Source: Achromobacter spanius (GTDB lineage: Bacteria; Pseudomonadota; Gammaproteobacteria; Burkholderiales; Burkholderiaceae_B). From it: a stretch of DNA of 64,000 bases. Position numbers and translations under genes: made by a program. The notes under the pieces are model-generated. The model had not been told where the DNA came from. It saw nothing but the letters and a program-made list of their open reading frames with translations, and searched no databases. The DNA lies in the NCBI RefSeq assembly GCF_002812705.1, contig NZ_CP025030.1, positions 2,294,001 to 2,358,000 on the forward strand. Reading direction: 5' to 3'. Positions 62,068 to 64,000 of this stretch are shown piece after piece; the stretch's first letter is position 1; each line of letters starts with the position of its first letter.

Positions 62068-63183
62068 ATGAAAATATTGATGTTGGTCAGCTCCATGCAC
62101 GCGGGCGGTGCCGAACGCGTCGCCGCAACGCTGGTGAATGCCTGGGCCGAACGCGGCGACACCGTCACGCTCACGCCTACCTACTCGTCCAAGGGCACCT
62201 GCTTTTATCCCGTGTCGGACAAGGTCACACTCGCCTGGCTGGCCGATATCGCCGGCACGCGCGCATCGGGCGGGATGGCCGCGTTCAAGCGCCTGATGGC
62301 CTTGCGCAAGCACATCCGCGACACCAAGCCCGATGTGGTCGTGTCTTTCCTGACCAACGTCAACGTGGCCGCCATCCTCGCCACGCGGGGCCTGGGCGTG
62401 CCGCTTATCGTTTGCGAACGCACCAACCCCGTGGCCGAAACCACCACCGGCACGGTGTGGCGCAAGCTGCGCCGCTTGCTGTATCCGCGCGCCGACATGG
62501 TGACGGTGCAGGCCGAAGACACCGCTGGCCCGTTCTCGCGTCAGGTGCCGGGCATCAAGCGCCTGGCCGTCATTCCCAACCCCTTGCCCGCGCCCCTGCT
62601 CGACGCGCCGCGCGTGGCCCAGCGTGAAGACGGTGGCCCGCGTGAATTGCTGGCGATGGGCCGCCTGGTGCCCGACAAGCAGTTCGATGTGTTGATCAAT
62701 GTGTTCGCACAATTGGCGCCGTCGCACCCCGACTGGAACCTGCGTATCTGGGGCGAAGGCCCCGAGCGCGCGCTGCTGGAGGCGCAGATTGAAAAGCTGG
62801 GTCTGCAATCGCGCGTGAGCCTGCCGGGCCGCACCGAAGCGCCGTGGGAAGAACTCGCGCGCGGCCAGGCTTTTGTGCTGAGCTCGCTGGTGGAAGGCTT
62901 TCCGAATGTCTTGCTGGAAGCCATGTCGCTGGGCCTGCCTTGCGTGGCTTTCGACTGCCCCAGCGGCCCTCGCGAAATGACGCGCGACGGCCAGGACGCC
63001 TTGCTGGTGCCCGCTGGCGACGCCAGTGCCTTGCAAGACGCCCTGCAGCGCGTCATGAGCGACCTGCTGCTGCGTCGGCAACTGGGCGTGTGCGCCGCCA
63101 CGGCCGTGCGCCAGCGTTACGCCCTGGACACGGTGCTGTCCGAATGGGATGAACTGTTCGACGCGGTGCGGGAGGGGCGATGA
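62068..63183 (+). CDS. GT4-family glycosyltransferase, second
   Basis: A 371-aa GT-B enzyme paralogous to the one at 58942. MLVSSMHAGGAERVAATLVNAWAERGD at the start, AVIPNPLPAP linker, LLAMGRLVPDKQFDVLINVFAQL and the E-x7-E block SSLVEGFPNVLLEAMSLGLPCVAFDCPSGPREM. It starts three bases after asnB and ends overlapping the next glycosyltransferase by ATGA, so translation is coupled. Donor and acceptor unknown. Confidence 0.9.
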   Translation: MKILMLVSSMHAGGAERVAATLVNAWAERGDTVTLTPTYSSKGTCFYPVSDKVTLAWLADIAGTRASGGMAAFKRLMALRKHIRDTKPDVVVSFLTNVNVAAILATRGLGVPLIVCERTNPVAETTTGTVWRKLRRLLYPRADMVTVQAEDTAGPFSRQVPGIKRLAVIPNPLPAPLLDAPRVAQREDGGPRELLAMGRLVPDKQFDVLINVFAQLAPSHPDWNLRIWGEGPERALLEAQIEKLGLQSRVSLPGRTEAPWEELARGQAFVLSSLVEGFPNVLLEAMSLGLPCVAFDCPSGPREMTRDGQDALLVPAGDASALQDALQRVMSDLLLRRQLGVCAATAVRQRYALDTVLSEWDELFDAVREGR

Positions 63184-64000
63184 GCACCGCCGCCTTGCGC
63201 GTTCTGCATGTCATCACGGGCCTGGGGCAGGGCGGCGCGGAATCCGTGTTGATGCGCTTGGCGACGTACCCGGAAACGGGCGTGTCGCACACCGTCGTGT
63301 CGCTGACCGATGAAGGCATCTATGGCGAGCGCTTGCGTGCCGCCGGCGTGCCCGTGCATGCCTTGGGCATGAAGCGCGGGCGCGTGAGCGCAAGCGGTTT
63401 TTTGGCGTTGCGCCGGCTGATCGCCGCTCAGCGTCCTGACGTCGTGCAGACCTGGATGTATCACGCGGACCTGATCGGCGGCCTGGCCGCACGGCTGGCG
63501 GGCGTGCGCGCGGTGGCCTGGGGCATCCGTAATTCCGGCGCGCATCTGGAACGCAGCAGCCGCTCGGCGCGCCTGGTCTTGCGCGCCTGCGCTTGGCTGT
63601 CCGGCAGCGTGCCGCGCGCCATCGTCTGCGCCGCCCAGAATGCGGCCGAACGGCACGCCGAACGCGGCTACCGCCGCGACCGCATGGTGGTGATTCCGAA
63701 CGGCTACGACCTGTCGCGTTATGCGCCCGATGCGCAAGCCCGCACGCGCATGCGCGCGCAGTGGGGACTGTCGGAAGACGCACCCGTGATCGGCAGCGTG
63801 GCCCGTTGGGATCCGCTGAAAGACCACGCCAACCTGCTGCGCGCGGTGGCCGCATTGGTGCGCGATGGCCGCGACGGCGGCTTGCGCTGCGTGCTGGTCG
63901 GGCGCGGCATGACGGCCGACAACGCCGAACTTGGCGCGCTTGTCGACAAGCTGAACCTGCGCGACCGCCTCATCCTTGCCGGCCCCAGCGACGACGTTCC
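63180..64000 (+). CDS. GT4-family glycosyltransferase, third (3' end outside window)
   Basis: From ATG 63180 the frame stays open to the window edge (273 codons). It has LRVLHVITGLGQGGAESVLMRLA at the start, AAQRPDVVQTWMYHADLIGGLAARLAG (a typical acceptor-domain block), VVIPNGYDLSRYAPD linker and IGSVARWDPLKDHANLLRAVAAL of the donor domain. The terminal E-x7-E block must lie beyond 64000. It overlaps the preceding gene by four bases, and the cluster continues past the window. Confidence 0.88.
   Translation, partial: MSTAALRVLHVITGLGQGGAESVLMRLATYPETGVSHTVVSLTDEGIYGERLRAAGVPVHALGMKRGRVSASGFLALRRLIAAQRPDVVQTWMYHADLIGGLAARLAGVRAVAWGIRNSGAHLERSSRSARLVLRACAWLSGSVPRAIVCAAQNAAERHAERGYRRDRMVVIPNGYDLSRYAPDAQARTRMRAQWGLSEDAPVIGSVARWDPLKDHANLLRAVAALVRDGRDGGLRCVLVGRGMTADNAELGALVDKLNLRDRLILAGPSDDV

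Noticed and set aside
57493..63081. A 1862-codon open frame on the minus strand across the O-antigen genes
   Set aside because: It is the complement of six well-supported plus-strand genes; its product is His/Gln/Arg-rich and low-complexity, as expected of antisense frames in high-GC DNA.

Overview
The window is high-GC chromosomal DNA of a beta-proteobacterium. Gene content and neighbourhoods (metG divergent from an Mrp/ApbC ATPase, tamA-tamB-dcd, a riboswitch-headed gcvTHP operon, thyA/folA, coq7 and an O-antigen locus) fit Alcaligenaceae, most likely Achromobacter or a close Bordetella relative. This assignment is made from memory of the family, not from a database search. No rRNA, tRNA, CRISPR array, prophage or insertion sequence was seen.

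Layout. 1-7.2 kb is accessory-like: a Kch-type K+ channel (3' end outside the window), a degenerate OmpR-like regulator, an AT-richer gap with two plus-strand hairpins of terminator type, an XRE regulator preceded by a possible 47-aa gene, an acyltransferase, two tandem META-domain lipoproteins, trhO, and a PIN toxin whose antitoxin looks truncated. 7.2-26.3 kb is core: metG, apbC, tamA/tamB, dcd, a VOC-GNAT fusion, a diguanylate cyclase, a basic-amino-acid decarboxylase, an HI0933-type flavoprotein, Mn-type sodA with a Fur-like site at its promoter, and a ZIP transporter. 26.4-31.3 kb is the glycine cleavage operon behind a tandem glycine riboswitch, followed by ydgA.

33.6-46.5 kb holds nine consecutive minus-strand genes: an omega-amino acid:pyruvate aminotransferase, a (methyl)malonate-semialdehyde dehydrogenase, an M81 (MlrC-like) metallopeptidase, a complete peptide ABC transporter (binding protein, two permeases, fused double ATPase), an amidase and a second M81 peptidase. 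A MocR-type regulator is divergent from them, with two matching palindromes in the shared promoter gap. I read this as an uptake and degradation pathway for a peptide or amide that yields a beta-amino acid such as beta-alanine. The substrate is unknown. Strong hairpins between the first three genes suggest that expression is graded along the operon.

48-53.3 kb carries folA, an MHYT-GGDEF-EAL protein, osmC-like and thyA genes, and coq7. The gap at 53.33-54.07 kb has no protein gene longer than 36 codons, but it has NtrC-like inverted repeats, a sigma-54-like promoter, a good sigma-70 promoter and a strong terminator with a CUCCUCC-containing hairpin just before it. Together these suggest an undescribed, possibly nitrogen-regulated small RNA.

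54.07 kb to the window end is an O-antigen/surface polysaccharide cluster on the plus strand: initiating sugar-phosphate transferase, UDP-HexNAc dehydrogenase, UDP-HexNAc 4-epimerase, MurJ-family flippase, three GT4 glycosyltransferases and an AsnB-type amidotransferase. This pattern points to a repeat unit containing N-acetyl-hexosaminuronic acid, probably in amide form.
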